Source of the DNA: Chytridium lagenaria
Lineage: Eukaryota; Chytridiomycota; Chytridiomycetes; Chytridiales; Chytridiaceae
Direction: 5' to 3'
DNA: 50,078 bases
Assembly: GCA_025449115.1 (NCBI GenBank)
Contig: JAHLKC010000199.1
Coordinates: 1 to 50,078 of the forward strand
Shown: positions 1 through 12,816 of the stretch, in pieces
Position numbering within the stretch: the stretch's first letter is position 1
Layout of the letters: the number at the start of each line of letters is the position of its first letter
Position numbers and translations under genes: made by a program
The notes under the pieces: model-generated
What the model saw: the letters and a program-made list of their open reading frames with translations, nothing else
Told to the model about the DNA's origin: nothing
The model's database searches: none

Positions 1-420
1 ACTTTTGTTAAAAATGAAGTCGAAGATAAGAGTTGAGTTAATCTTATACAGCCTGATCCGTTAAATCACACCACACCATGGTCCTATCCCCGTCGCTGTA
101 GACATAACCAGCTTTCGGGCTGTCCGTAATCTTATCGTGTAGAAATTATAGTCTGGACACTATGTTTAACCTTGAACTGTGACATGGAGGATGCCAAGGA
201 TGATCCGTCCTCCGGGATTTGCATGCTCCGGTCGTATGTAGAAAGATTACCGCGCGGCCGGCTTAGTGGCCATCAACTCATCTCGAGAGTGCCAATGGAG
301 CATTGCCTGAGGTGAAGGACGTCGAATCTATCGATATCAACCAACGATTGAAAGCCAGATTATTTGTACCGTCATATTACTCTGTCTGTCAACCAAGTTG
401 CGGTAATCGGTGCTATAGAA
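1..420. other. 5' flank of the PstS-like gene, no gene seen
   Basis: No convincing coding sequence or RNA gene is visible. An open frame enters from about position 303 but does not continue the signal-peptide frame that starts at 421. This stretch probably holds the promoter and 5' leader of the following gene. Confidence 0.4.
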
Positions 421-2303
421 ATGAGCTGTACTTCGAGGCCAAACCTTTACGGTCGAATTCGGAGCTCATTTCTATCCACCTCACTCGGATGTCTCGCTAC
501 AGTGTTGCTTGTTCTCGCACCTGGTGTGCAGGGATACTTACGCAGCGTCAACATTACTGTTACGGTTCAAAAGCATTTACAGCAATGGTGAGAGATCAGC
601 AATTCACTAAAACCTAACTTCTACCGTTATTTCAGGTCAAGCCTCTACCCATCTGTCGCAGCTCTTCGCGACGTCAACGCCAATATCAATTATGTCTCAG
701 GAGTAAATAGCGCAGACGGAAGACGCGCACTTTTATCAAATCCGCCATCCATATGGTTTTCAGGCTCAGACGCAAGCCTTCCTACAGCAGATCATCGCCT
801 CAAACAATACTCTCCGGCTTCTCCCCATTCTCGCCAGCGCCATCGTTTTCGTTTATAATCTTCCAGGTCTTGATAGCGCCACCGATTAACTTTATCCCGC
901 GAAACCGTTATGGGAATATTCAACGGCACCGTCGACACTTGGGATCATCCGCTGATGCTGAGAGATAACAGAGACGAATATATTCTAAAGGTGTTGGAGA
1001 GGAAGAGGATTACGCTGGTTGTTAGGGAGGATTTAAGTGGATCGACGGAAACGATGAATAACGCGTTGCGGAAGTTTGATGGTGGTTGGGAAAGATTTGT
1101 GATGGACTCTCATAGCTCAGTGGGATGGCCGAGACGGGATGTGCCGGTATCGGGGGCTGCGAATATGGTTTTGGAGGTCAAAAAACGAAGCTATTCACTC
1201 GGATATGTTGAATTGAGGTATTTACGTTGTAGCTTTTTTGTTGGCTTTTTTCTTACTTACTTTTTGTCTTACAGCGTGCGAATGAGTGAGTTTCTTGTTC
1301 CATTTTCTTATTATTTGATAACATGTTGTAGCTACGATGCCCATTTGCTTACGTTATTAATCGGGAGGGTCAGGCAAGTTCCAAATGAAGACACCGTGCG
1401 CTCAGCATTGAAAAATGCCAATACAACTAATCTGAGCGTTTCAAATTCCTATTTGTCTGTTGTGGACGAAGTGGGGCAATTTTCATATCCGTACTCAGCG
1501 CTTACGTATCTCGTCATCAGGTTAGGTAATCCTAAATGGTGTACAGATATATACGAGGTATTACATTTTACCGTTCTTATTACTTCTATCGCATGTCTGG
1601 CTGTTGTCTAACTCGCATTATAGCTCGTTCGCTACATCATCTGGTCACTAGAAGACCCCGCGCTGCACAACTTGCCTCCTCATCTCATTTTATCACCCTC
1701 GACGAACAATTCCGGCGGTTTTCTCGAACAATTCTGGATCAAATGCGATGCATGCAGCCAGGTGACGATTCCTACCGTAGTATGTCGATCAAGCGATGAT
1801 GGATATATCAAATGAAGAGACGGACGTGTCCGAGATTATTTTCATAACAGGAGTCGCGGTGTCCTTTGCGGCATTTTTATTGGCGTTTTGTGCGGTGGTT
1901 GGGTATGGTACATATATGGTGTCTAAATTTGTATAGGTGTATTGTTGTAAAGGAAAAGCAAAGGGGTTTCGGAGATATGAGGTGCCGTTTACTGACGATG
2001 AGCTTCGGAAGGCTGAGCAGGAAGCGCAGCGCAGTAAAATTACATGTGCAACGTATAAGCTTAAAGCACAGTGGAAGGGTATTGAGTTTCGAAAACGAGT
2101 CCGATGGTTTATGGTTGCTGTACTTTGGGAGATTGTGGGGTTTGTGTTGGTGAGTTTTCTACTATTTTTCTGTGAAGCCTTACTTTTTACAGGAGATATC
2201 TGCGCTTATGACATTGTCGCAGTCCCCGTTCTTTACGAGGATTTTTATCAGTGCCGTTGTAATTGGCATCATCTCCGCTTTCATCGCCTTTGTATGCAGG
2301 TGA
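421..2303 (+). CDS. membrane protein with PstS-like phosphate-binding ectodomain (frameshifted)
   Basis: A Met at 421 begins a signal-peptide-like stretch (hydrophobic LGCLATVLLVLAP, ending near VQG). An intron at 588-635 joins QQW to SSLYPS. The product then reads like a PstS/PBP-family phosphate-binding domain: NINYVSGVNSADGRRAL and FSGSDASL (gSDa loop), VYNLPG, LSRETVMGIFNGTVDTW, REDLSGSTETM, VPVSGAANMVLEVK and SYSLGYVEL are in the family's order. Further introns start near 1218 and 1558. The C-terminal part (about 1800-2303) has hydrophobic segments (FITGVAVSFAAFLLAFCAVVG; FFTRIFISAVVIGIISAFIA) around a basic, Cys-containing linker (VYCCKGKAKGFRR), so the ectodomain appears membrane-anchored. 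At least three frame changes (near 790, 880 and 1365) interrupt the domain, each within conserved motifs, so missing bases are likely. The exact 3' end is uncertain; coding may extend to about 2430. Domain identity is fairly secure; the role (phosphate sensing or uptake) is inference. Confidence 0.6.
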
Positions 2304-3385
2304 TGAAATATACGTTCAGACCTTATTTAACATCATAAAGATGCTCTGCGCTATCGTTTGAGTATTCCCATTCCCACTTGGAGCTACAAATCACTAGGGT
2401 TCGGACTCGTATACTTGGGTATTTTTTAAAAAATCATTTTAGATCCTTATATCAGCTACACGCCGTCTACCTCTCACCCCCATTATCGCCGCATATATTA
2501 ACCAGGGTGACAGACGGCTTTTAAAACGATACCTACCCTTCTCCTTTGGGCGGAGTTTTCCGAAAAATCACTAGTCTTTATGCGCCGCCTTCCCATGATA
2601 TTACTAGCTACATGTGTACGTGCTCCAAACTACGTCTTCCACTTCTAACTTTCCAGATTATATACTGGAACCTTGAGATTCATCGTTATTGTCTCACCAT
2701 TGCACTCTTTCAGAGTCTTACTATGAATCTTTCTCTGAGCTATCTGAATGAGCCGCTCGAAGTCATGAAAAAGTTTATTTGGCTCACGGATCTGCCTGAC
2801 GTGAACAAAAACTTTGATATGATGAACGACGTGAAATTGGAGCAGGCTGAATCTCCAAATTTTGGTGAAGAAAAAGGAAGCAAGATGAAGGTGTTATGTG
2901 GGGTACCGAATGTGACCCTTGTAGGATAATAAAATTTCAGTCTCGCGTTTGTGTTTTTCAGCCTGCCTTTTATTTACAACGTAATTTGAGATTAAGAAGC
3001 GATTTGGGTGTGAGGGGACTGCAGAGTAAAGTGATTGGTGTAGCTGTTTCGCATAAGGTGTTAGGTGGAAATGGTAAATCTCCATATGCAACAGGATGAA
3101 TAAGATAATGTTTATTTTAGATGTGGATGTAAACTTCGTCTACAAAAGATTGCTATTAGCAAGAGGAAGCTAAAATATCAAAGTTACTTTGGGGAAAGGT
3201 GTTGCTATGTGAGGAAATATATGGCCGAATGTAAACTTGACAAGCCAATGAAGAACGAGTCAAAAGCCCACTTTGAATCCAGAAAGCCTAAAGGCTGCAG
3301 ACGAATCACGGATACCAAATCGTTCCTCAGATTTAGTAGTGTCACGTAACCGGGGTTAAGCTAACGGTGCTAATGCAGCACAACC
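2304..3385. other. unassigned stretch, possible small gene or 3' exons
   Basis: A 127-codon open frame (2546-2929, plus strand) has a partly hydrophobic middle and a charged end, but matches no family I recognise. Other frames here also have short hydrophobic runs (for example TGTLRFIVIVSPLHSF near 2660). It could be extra exons of the upstream membrane protein, a decayed copy, or noncoding. From about 3100 to 3385 nothing was found apart from the 3' flank of the next, minus-strand gene. Confidence 0.2.
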
Positions 3386-5017
3386 TTAAGCCATTGACCT
3401 ATCCATCAACATTTTCACCATTTCATCCTTCCCCGTCCTCTTCGCTTTCTCCACAACACCCTCCGAAATCTCCATCCCTGCTTCGACAAGTACTTTCAAA
3501 ATCTCCACACACCCATCAGCTGCAGCAATAGCCATCGCATCCCACTCAATAGCTCTCTTCCGCGGTCGTCGCATCACTCCCATGACTATCAACTCTTTCA
3601 CCATCTCCACACTATGCATCTCAACCGCTCGGTCCAGTGTCTCCCACTCCGGGACAACATTAGCAGGTTTGCAGGTTTTAAAAAGTAGCAGAACGTCAAC
3701 ATGATGGTGCTTTACGGCCACATGGATACATGTAGGTGTTACACGTCCACCGGCATCAAGCATATTCTTGACAATGTGAGAAGATCCTGCTATGGCGGCG
3801 CGTTCGAGTGCAATAGAAGAGGGCTCAACCCCATGCTTCAAAAGTATACTGCACGTTTCTGCATCCTTATTGGTGATAGAGTGAAGAAGACAATCGAGTC
3901 CTGCTTCTGAAGCCCAAACGGATGTGATGGCGCCAGCTTCGACAAGAATGCGGGTTTGCTCTGGAAGGTGAAATTGGATGGAGTGGCGGAGTGCTTTGCC
4001 AAGAGCATCAGAAGGGAAAGATGTGAGGGAGAGAATAAAGCGGAGGATGGAAGGGTTGGGAGAGCGTGCTGCTGTAAGAAGAAGAGAGGCTCCGTGATGT
4101 GAAGGATTTAAATGTCCTTTGACTATCAAAAGTGAGGCCAGACGAAAGCGAGTTTCTAAGGAAAGTGGAGGTGGTTGGGAGGCCCGCGACTGCTCTACGC
4201 ATCGCCGACCTCCACGACGACGAACGTTATTGTTGGAATCGGGAAGACTGTTAGAACTAAATAAAATCCAAAAGACCGGGCAATCAAGTGCGTCATGTGA
4301 ACTACAGTGATCGGGTGGCACTTTTCCAAAATCACTGTGAAGGTGATTTGGTCTAGCGCTCAAAGGGCGATGATGAAGAAGACAAGAGAGGATCTCGAAA
4401 GAATCAGGAAGAAAACCGAACCGTTTGATATTAAGAAGTGCCTTGTCGGGTCCATGCATCCTCATGATCAGGTCAGCTTTGCACGATGGTGAGTTCCAGG
4501 AAACTGTCCTGGAAAGGCGATTGACGCTGGACAAGTTGGCGAATCCTCTCAAAGATGAGGAGGCGAGTAAGAGAATCTGAAACCAGATCTCGGCAGGTAC
4601 AGGGAGTCTGCTCTCTTCATACGTGCTTGTTGTCAAGTGATCATCCAAGAAAGACTTGCTGTGCGTCTCTAATCTCCCGCACAAAGACGGCCTAACTTGA
4701 CGAAAATGCCTCCTTGGAATCCTGTTATGTTTATCACCACTATCTTGCAGCTTGTAATGAAATGCTATTCTATCAGACTTGCCTTGGCTGCCAGATACAG
4801 CCTTCTTGAGGGGTGACGAGCTGTTGCCATGTGTATTCCTGTCATCGTTGTCGCTGTTGCTGGTACTTTCCATGCTCATCTGGTGTCCTTTTCTTAAAGC
4901 CATGCTTTCGACGATGTTTCCCGACGAATGTGTCGTGACGGGGGTAGTGAAGGCAATGACGGCCGTCGTTGCTGACTCTCGTGCGGTGTGCAAAAATGAA
5001 TATGAAAAAGGTGTCAC
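3386..5017 (-). CDS. F-box and ankyrin-repeat protein
   Basis: Single-exon frame of 543 residues. After a Ser-rich, low-complexity N-terminus (about 150 residues) comes an F-box-like segment: LPVPAEIWFQILLLASSS, then FANLSSVNRLSR. The C-terminal ~260 residues form degenerate ankyrin repeats (for example GASLLLTAARSPNPSILRF, ETCSILLKHGVEPS, CVEILKVLVEAGMEISEGV). F-box proteins bind SKP1 in SCF ubiquitin ligases; the ankyrin repeats would select the substrate, which is unknown. The frame is intact, unlike many neighbours. The start at 5017 is the first in-frame Met; Met at about 4903 (MALRKGHQ) is an alternative because the first 38 residues look unstructured. It is divergent from the ABC1 kinase gene with only 80 bp between start codons. 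Confidence 0.75.
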   Translation of the reverse strand: MTPFSYSFLHTARESATTAVIAFTTPVTTHSSGNIVESMALRKGHQMSMESTSNSDNDDRNTHGNSSSPLKKAVSGSQGKSDRIAFHYKLQDSGDKHNRIPRRHFRQVRPSLCGRLETHSKSFLDDHLTTSTYEESRLPVPAEIWFQILLLASSSLRGFANLSSVNRLSRTVSWNSPSCKADLIMRMHGPDKALLNIKRFGFLPDSFEILSCLLHHRPLSARPNHLHSDFGKVPPDHCSSHDALDCPVFWILFSSNSLPDSNNNVRRRGGRRCVEQSRASQPPPLSLETRFRLASLLIVKGHLNPSHHGASLLLTAARSPNPSILRFILSLTSFPSDALGKALRHSIQFHLPEQTRILVEAGAITSVWASEAGLDCLLHSITNKDAETCSILLKHGVEPSSIALERAAIAGSSHIVKNMLDAGGRVTPTCIHVAVKHHHVDVLLLFKTCKPANVVPEWETLDRAVEMHSVEMVKELIVMGVMRRPRKRAIEWDAMAIAAADGCVEILKVLVEAGMEISEGVVEKAKRTGKDEMVKMLMDRSMA

Positions 5018-5097
5018 ACTGGTCTAGAACAAAACATTATCAGCAGGGACCAATTAGGACAACTTTGTATTTTCACGTTTTCTTTTTGTGGTAAACC
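5018..5097. promoter_or_regulatory. compact bidirectional promoter region
   Basis: Only 80 bp separate the start codons of the minus-strand F-box/ankyrin gene and the plus-strand ABC1 kinase. Both 5' leaders and core promoters must overlap here or extend into the coding sequences. The stretch is T-rich toward the kinase start (attttcacgttttctttttgt). No TATA box is obvious. Confidence 0.45.
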
Positions 5098-7285
5098 ATG
5101 CACACACCGATGCGCCAAACCTGCTTCCTGGCATCATCGCTGCGGCGGATGCTCTCTGCAACGGGCATCACACCCGCAAGAATGTATATTCATCTGCCGC
5201 AGAGATCACCAATGCTCCGTCCTGCGACTTCTTCCTTTTTCGCCCGGTCGACTCCCAGTAATACAAAAAGACTTGACACCTTCCGAGGATTCACATCGAC
5301 GGCGGATGGAAGCCATGACGGACCAAAAGCGGAACCTAAGACCAAGAGATCTACTCGCTTATACGCTGCTGGATTTCTTGTAGTGCCGGCGTTTCCTACT
5401 ATCTCTACGACCCTCAATCTTTCCGATGGCATTACGTTGCGATCTCGCGAAGTGCTCGGACGACGCTTGTATGTGCGGTGATGGCGTTGGATTACAAGTT
5501 GACGTTAAGTCGAAACTATCCATCACAACAAGCGTATCAGGATGCGAAATCCGCCTGTCATGAGAGATGTGCAAAATGGATGCTTTGGGTCTGCAACCTG
5601 AACGGTGGAATTTACATCAAGCTGGTGCGTTTATCATGAGTGCATGGTTGTTTATTTGCGGTAAAACTAAAAAACTGTTTTTACTAACGTAATATATAGG
5701 GTCAACATATTGCTGCCCTTCAATATCTTCTCCCTGTCGAGTACACTGAAACCATGAAGGTGCTCCAAGATCGCTGCCCTCCCTCCACCCTCGCCGCACT
5801 CGAAGCTCTTTTCCTCCAAGATACCAATTCAACTCTTTCCGACCACTTTTCCGATCTCGATCCCACCCCTCTCGGTGTCGCGTCCCTTGCGCAAGTCCAC
5901 AAGGCAACCCTGAAATCCACTGGCGAGGTGGTTGCGGTCAAGATTCAACATCCACATCTCGACGAACACGCACCTATTGATATCAAGATCTGTGGATGGT
6001 TTGCTAGTAGAGTGCGGAAAGTCTTTCCGGAATTCGAGTTTGATTGGTTGGCGGATGAGCTGAGAGAGAGCTTGCCTATGGAACTTAATTTCGTGAAAGA
6101 AGCGGAGAACGCGAGAGAAGTGGCTAGGAACTTTGCTGGGGATACTGTCGTCAAGATTCCAGAGGTTTTATGGGCCAAGAGAAGGATTCTGGTTATGGAA
6201 TGTAAGTTCTGGTCTGTAGTTAGTGTCATGTATTTACCTTTCTGCATTTCAGACATCAACGGCGGAAAGGTGGATAATCTGGAATACATGAAGAATAACG
6301 GAATTAATGTGCATGACCTTTCACATGAGCTCTCCAAAGCCTTTTTCAAAATGATCTTTTTTGACGGGTAGGATATATAACCCCTTTTTTTCCTTGTTTG
6401 CCAATGCTCACCTTCTTCTCAGTTTTGTCCATTGCGATCCTCACCCCGGAAACGTCTTCGTGAGACCAAAGAAAAGAAGCTCTTTCTACATACCTATCAT
6501 TTCCGACCTCTTTTTCAGCCGTAGTCATAACTTTGAAATTGTCCTTCGTAAGTATTCGCTCTTATTCAATGCCCATTATTTTTCACCATTGACTGTTTCA
6601 TCTGTTTGTTCGCTTACACGCATAATTTTCAGTTGATCACGGACTCTACCGCCGTCTCACCGATTCCCTCCGCCTTGACTACGCACACCTTTGGGACTCA
6701 CTTATCCGTGGGAACGAAGAAGACATTCTCAAATACTCTCACCGCATCTTCACCCGTCCCACCACCGCCATCCCAGCAAAAGACGGAATCGATCACCACC
6801 GTCTCTTCGCATCCATGCTTACCGGCCGTTCCTGGGCTCTGATTTCCTCCTCTAACGGTACAGGCACCGCCTCCGCCCTCGCCACAGCCCGCACATCAAG
6901 TGAACTCGACGAAGTCCACACCAAAGTCCAAAGCGGGCGATTCTTTATTGCCATTGCAGAAGTCCTCGCGAAACTCCCTCGAGAGGTTTTGTTGCTTCTC
7001 AAGACCAATGATTTGTTAAGAGCCGTTGATGATGATCTGGGAGTCACAAAGGGGTCTGGAGAATCGATTATGACGGGGATGATGAGGAGGGTTGCGTTGA
7101 TGGGATGGTATTGTGCTGTTGTGATTAGGGATCGGACTTTGGAGGAGCTTGCTGCTAGATCGACGTTTGTGATGCCGTCATGGACGAGAGGGGAGTTTTG
7201 GAATGCTTGGAGCTTGTATTTGAATGTTGTGGCGAGAATTGCTGTGTTGGATGCATGGGTATACGCGAGACAGCTTGTTGAGTAG
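5098..7285 (+). CDS. mitochondrial ABC1/ADCK-type atypical kinase (ADCK1-like)
   Basis: Exons read 5098-5624, 5700-6201, 6253-6367, 6423-6547 and 6633-7285. The Arg/Ser-rich N-terminus (RRMLSATGITPARMYIH) fits a mitochondrial presequence. Family marks in order: NGGIYIKLGQHIAAL (the KxGQ motif of ABC1/UbiB proteins, formed across intron 1), PLGVASLAQVHKA (the glycine-loop replacement), VAVKIQHP (ATP-binding Lys), LPMELNFVKEAENA, FVHCDPHPGNVFV (catalytic HCDPHPGN) and LLDHGLY (DFG equivalent, formed across intron 4). The LDHGLY form and overall length point to the ADCK1/yeast MCP2 branch, linked to mitochondrial lipid homeostasis and inner-membrane structure. A one-base frame change lies near 5380-5395, upstream of YYLYDPQSFRWHY; the rest reads through. 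Convergent with the carbonic anhydrase gene. Confidence 0.88.
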
Positions 7286-7638
7286 ATGTGTTTGCGTATA
7301 GGGTTGGTTTTGACCCATAATTATCTTGCAGCTTATCAATTAACACGGATAGATATTCGAACATCTTATATATATGTTAATAAACTCATTTAATGCAGAA
7401 GTCTTTGCTGTGTCATTTTGATTTATCATCCCTCTCTAAGTGCTTTTTAAAAGTTCGCAACAAACATGAAAATCAAAAGCGATTTATTTGAGAAAAGATA
7501 TTTTAAAGGAGCAAAGATGAATGAAACGGCCGTTCAGCCAAATAATACTTACAGGTACATACAGCAACGAAAAGAAAGAGAAGGAACAAGATATAGAATA
7601 TGTATATGGGATTAGGGCTTTTCCGTTTACGTGACGTA
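7286..7638. other. convergent 3' region between ABC1 kinase and carbonic anhydrase
   Basis: AT-rich, with AATAAA-like and TATATATGTTAATAAA sequences near 7368-7384 that could serve polyadenylation of the kinase transcript. No coding potential was seen. Confidence 0.4.
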
Positions 7639-8646
7639 TCACGTATGAGCCCGCCCGAGAAACGACGACTTGGATTTCACGACTGTCGTAGCATACATGT
7701 ACACGTTCTCAACCTCATCCTTGTTATTGATACACAATTCAAGATCGCTAATAAAAGAGAGCCGGCTTAGGGATGACAATAGAAAACAAGAACAGTGTGG
7801 TGCTGAAAATAAAATTGGTAGAAGATCTCACCGAATACACGCATCATCAAGCCTATAGCACCATCCGTGAACGCTAAGGTATTGACCACGACTCCAGGCG
7901 TTTTGGACAACAGTGGTGTTGCAGATGTTGTGGACGGATTTAGCAACGTTGAGTTCGATGAGCATATGGGCGCGTTCGGATTTATCTTCGATCTGGTCCA
8001 GAACGTGTTTGTTGGAGCTGTAGACGTCTTTGATATTGCGAAGCCTATGCGAATGCTCATTAATCATGTAGACAATGAAGAAAGACTCACCAGTTATCAA
8101 TCAGGCCGTACTGTTTATCTGACATTGCGGCGAGACAGCCACCGCACTGGTAATGCCCACACACAATGACGTGCTTGACTCTAAGCACATCAACTGCATA
8201 CTGTAGAACCGACAACATGCTCAAATCTGTATGGCAAACCACATTCGCAATGTTGCGATGAACAAAGAGATCTCCAGGACCAACTCCAATGATACTTTCA
8301 GCGGCACACGAGAGTCCGAGCATCCTTTTCAAGTGTCAGTTTCTTATAATTGAGGCGCATTTCTAAACTTACCAATCCAGAGAATCTCGGGAGTTTGCTC
8401 GGACGCTAGCCTTGCTAGTAGGGCAGGATTGTCTCGACGGAGTTTCGCTGACCAGATACGGTTGTTTTCGAGAAGCTCCGAGAGGGTGTCTCCATGCGCT
8501 GGAGGTTCAACCGAGACAAGGCCGCCGACTGTACTGTTGACACTTGGAACCAGCCTGTATCCGTTGGTCGATGGTGTTGCATTAAAATCGCTGCCCCGGC
8601 CATTTCTCGACGTGTGATGGGTATCGTTGGATGAGGAGGATGCCAT
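7639..8646 (-). CDS. beta-class carbonic anhydrase
   Basis: Interconverts CO2 and bicarbonate. Exons on the minus strand: 8646-8373, 8324-8091, 8044-7832 and 7747-7639, with canonical GT-AG junctions. The N-terminal ~65 residues are polar and low-complexity. The domain shows [24 protein letters not shown] (first Zn Cys and the Asp/Arg dyad), [38 protein letters not shown] (Zn His and Cys), LRNIKDVY and [11 protein letters not shown], ending GRAHT. The spliced length is 830 nt, one short of 277 codons. The missing base falls just after CSDSRV (about 8300-8306), where the family expects CSDSRVPAES. No clear organelle targeting signal; cytosolic location is likely. Confidence 0.9.
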
Positions 8647-10192
8647 AGCTAGTGACAGTGTGGTCGTCAATTATGACGGTTGAACGGCGTTTTTGTTTGA
8701 CTTGCAGATCAGATGGAAGAAGAAACCCCGTTGACCCTCGCCCCAGTATTTATTGTCAAGATAAGGGCCATTCTTTGATGTGATTGGTCAGAAAGTCGGA
8801 GTTACCAGGGTGGATTTGGCTTACCCGTTTCTACCTGAGGACTTTGAGATGGGGTAAAAGGGAAAAGGCGCTGGACGGCCTAAAAATGGTTGTTCCGGAG
8901 TGAAGTCGGACAGGATTCAGTAAGTTAAACCTTGTTGATCGACATCACCGCATATCGATGACGCTGCCTGCCCGTCCTTGAGCTCTGCGCTTGTTCATTC
9001 TTTAAGCGCGCGTCGAACGAAATGTTACTATAAACAACGTCGCATCGTTGATGAATACTGCATTTTTCAGTTCTCCCCATGACTGCAGTCAACAGACGCA
9101 GATCAAGCCGATAAATAAGAGATGAACCGCGAGAAGCCTACTGCAAACGAGGCTTACACTAATTTTGTCGACAGAAAAGACTAACTGGCTCTCTCAGACA
9201 ATTAGAGCAGACGTTGAATCTCCAATTAGTTTATAATTCTGGCTTTAATAGCGCCACCATAAATCCTACTACTATATCCGTGTATTACTATCTCTACTTA
9301 GCTATCCTATTGCTTTCACTTGTTCAATTTCAAATCAAATAGCGTAGACTATATTGGCAGCTGCAGTGTAAAGGCCAAACGATACTGGTTGAGTCTGATC
9401 ACAGACAAATATCATTGTAATAAAGGCGACCAACGTGCTCGATATGTTAATCACCACACTGATAAGAGTATGGTTACTTATACATACCTGAACTTGAACT
9501 TAGCCGAATAGATGAAGAGGTTTGTGAGTTATTCTATAAGGACTAACGGTAAGCTAAAAATATGGAACAGCTCTGCGGAAGTGTACTGGTGGTCCGAAGT
9601 GCGGGCTGTAATTGTGATATTTACTTTGGTGACAGATAATTCACCCTGCAAATTGCGGCATGCGCCATATGCTGAAATGCATGTCGCAAAGCCAAATCTT
9701 GTAAACGGATGCCACATTCTTATAGTTGCCAAAACTCCTTAATAAGTTCTTTGTCCGAGCATCAATAAATGTCGATGAATACGTGTTCTTCAAGTTCAGA
9801 TGGGTATCTCACATTCAGCCATCTACTCCCCGGACTACTATGTCCCACAACCTGTATCTGCGAATCTCATGCTGTTGAAAAATAAGACTATGTCAGGATT
9901 ATTAACGCGTCTCTAATCTACAAATATGACCCATGTATGAGCTCTTTATAAGTGAAAATACGCTGTTAATTTTGTTGTATATCTCGATTTCACTGAGCCT
10001 CATGATGTGTAAATTACTTACCGCAAGATCCTTTGCTACCCTAAGTAAATCCCTCCTCCAGCTATTTCAACGCCCTTTGCGAACTCGCGCGACAATCTTG
10101 CAGCTGGTAAATCCACGATATACCCTGTCCCATCGTGCAAGGCACAACTCAACATCGATCCCTAAGATCATATCTCTACTTCATCGACAATT
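8647..10192. other. intergenic region, no gene seen
   Basis: About 1.5 kb between the carbonic anhydrase start and the first protease. Open frames at 9320-9742 are short, lack family resemblance and overlap on opposite strands, so I treat the stretch as noncoding. It contains the 5' leaders and promoters of both flanking genes, which point away from each other. Confidence 0.5.
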
Positions 10193-11922
<1,730 letters not shown>

Positions 11923-12816
11923 GATATATATCGTGCCTTCTTTTTGAGTCTTTGTAAGCTTCCCTTCTTCGGTTTTTAAAGGCGGTCGCCACTCATTTGA
12001 GCTCACCGAGTTTTGACTGTATTATATTAAATAATTATGTTATGCAAGCAAATTGGATTGAATGTAGCATCAATTAAAGCTGGAAAGATGCTGAACGGTA
12101 GCTTTCCATTACCGTTGAGAATCTCCCCATTATTCGTCTTTGCTGCTTTTATGATGGATCAGTGGCACTGTTTGTCGATAGTGCGAGTGCATGTAATGTT
12201 TTTTGATAAGCGTAACTCTAGACCAAGAACTTCAATTACAAACTATGTGATGTGAGTAATTGGAAGTTTAACACAGTTGGTCAGTTAAATTACATATTAG
12301 AAGTATTCATCGTAAATCTTATCGCGAATCGTTTACCTTTCGCATAAAGCCTGCAGCGATCGATGCTTTTGAGCTCGATACTGAGCAATGCACAGAGTCA
12401 AATGCAGATAAATACAGTGTAAAGATCCAAAGGTACCCGTCTAACTGAGACCGCGGATGTTGTAAGCAATCAAGCTTAGTCCAGGTCAAAATGATCGCAT
12501 GCACAGGAATAAGCTGTGACTTCGATTCAGTCCATTAATCACACAGATGATTTTTTTCGGAGTACTGATGGAGAGGATGCAAAGGAGGAGGGAGAGCGGT
12601 GCATAAAGTTACGGATCGCCTATGTCACATACGATTTAATATGCATTGGGGAAATCCTTTATTATTATGTAGAATATATGGTTTGACATATCAATTAGAG
12701 TTCCTCCAATTACGCTCCAACCGCACGCGACGTACGCACGTAAATCCCGTAAAATCCATACATGAAATCTAAGCTTTACTACAAAACCCTTTAATCTTAA
12801 TTCCTTCCTCCCAAAC
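11923..12816. other. intergenic region between the tandem proteases
   Basis: Contains the 3' end of copy 1 and the promoter of copy 2. A plus-strand open frame at 12037-12255 and a minus-strand one at 12319-12504 show no family resemblance. No repeat or RNA gene was noticed. Confidence 0.45.

Noticed and set aside
9320..9742. Small genes between carbonic anhydrase and protease copy 1
   Set aside because: Frames are short, overlap on both strands and have no recognisable motif or start context.
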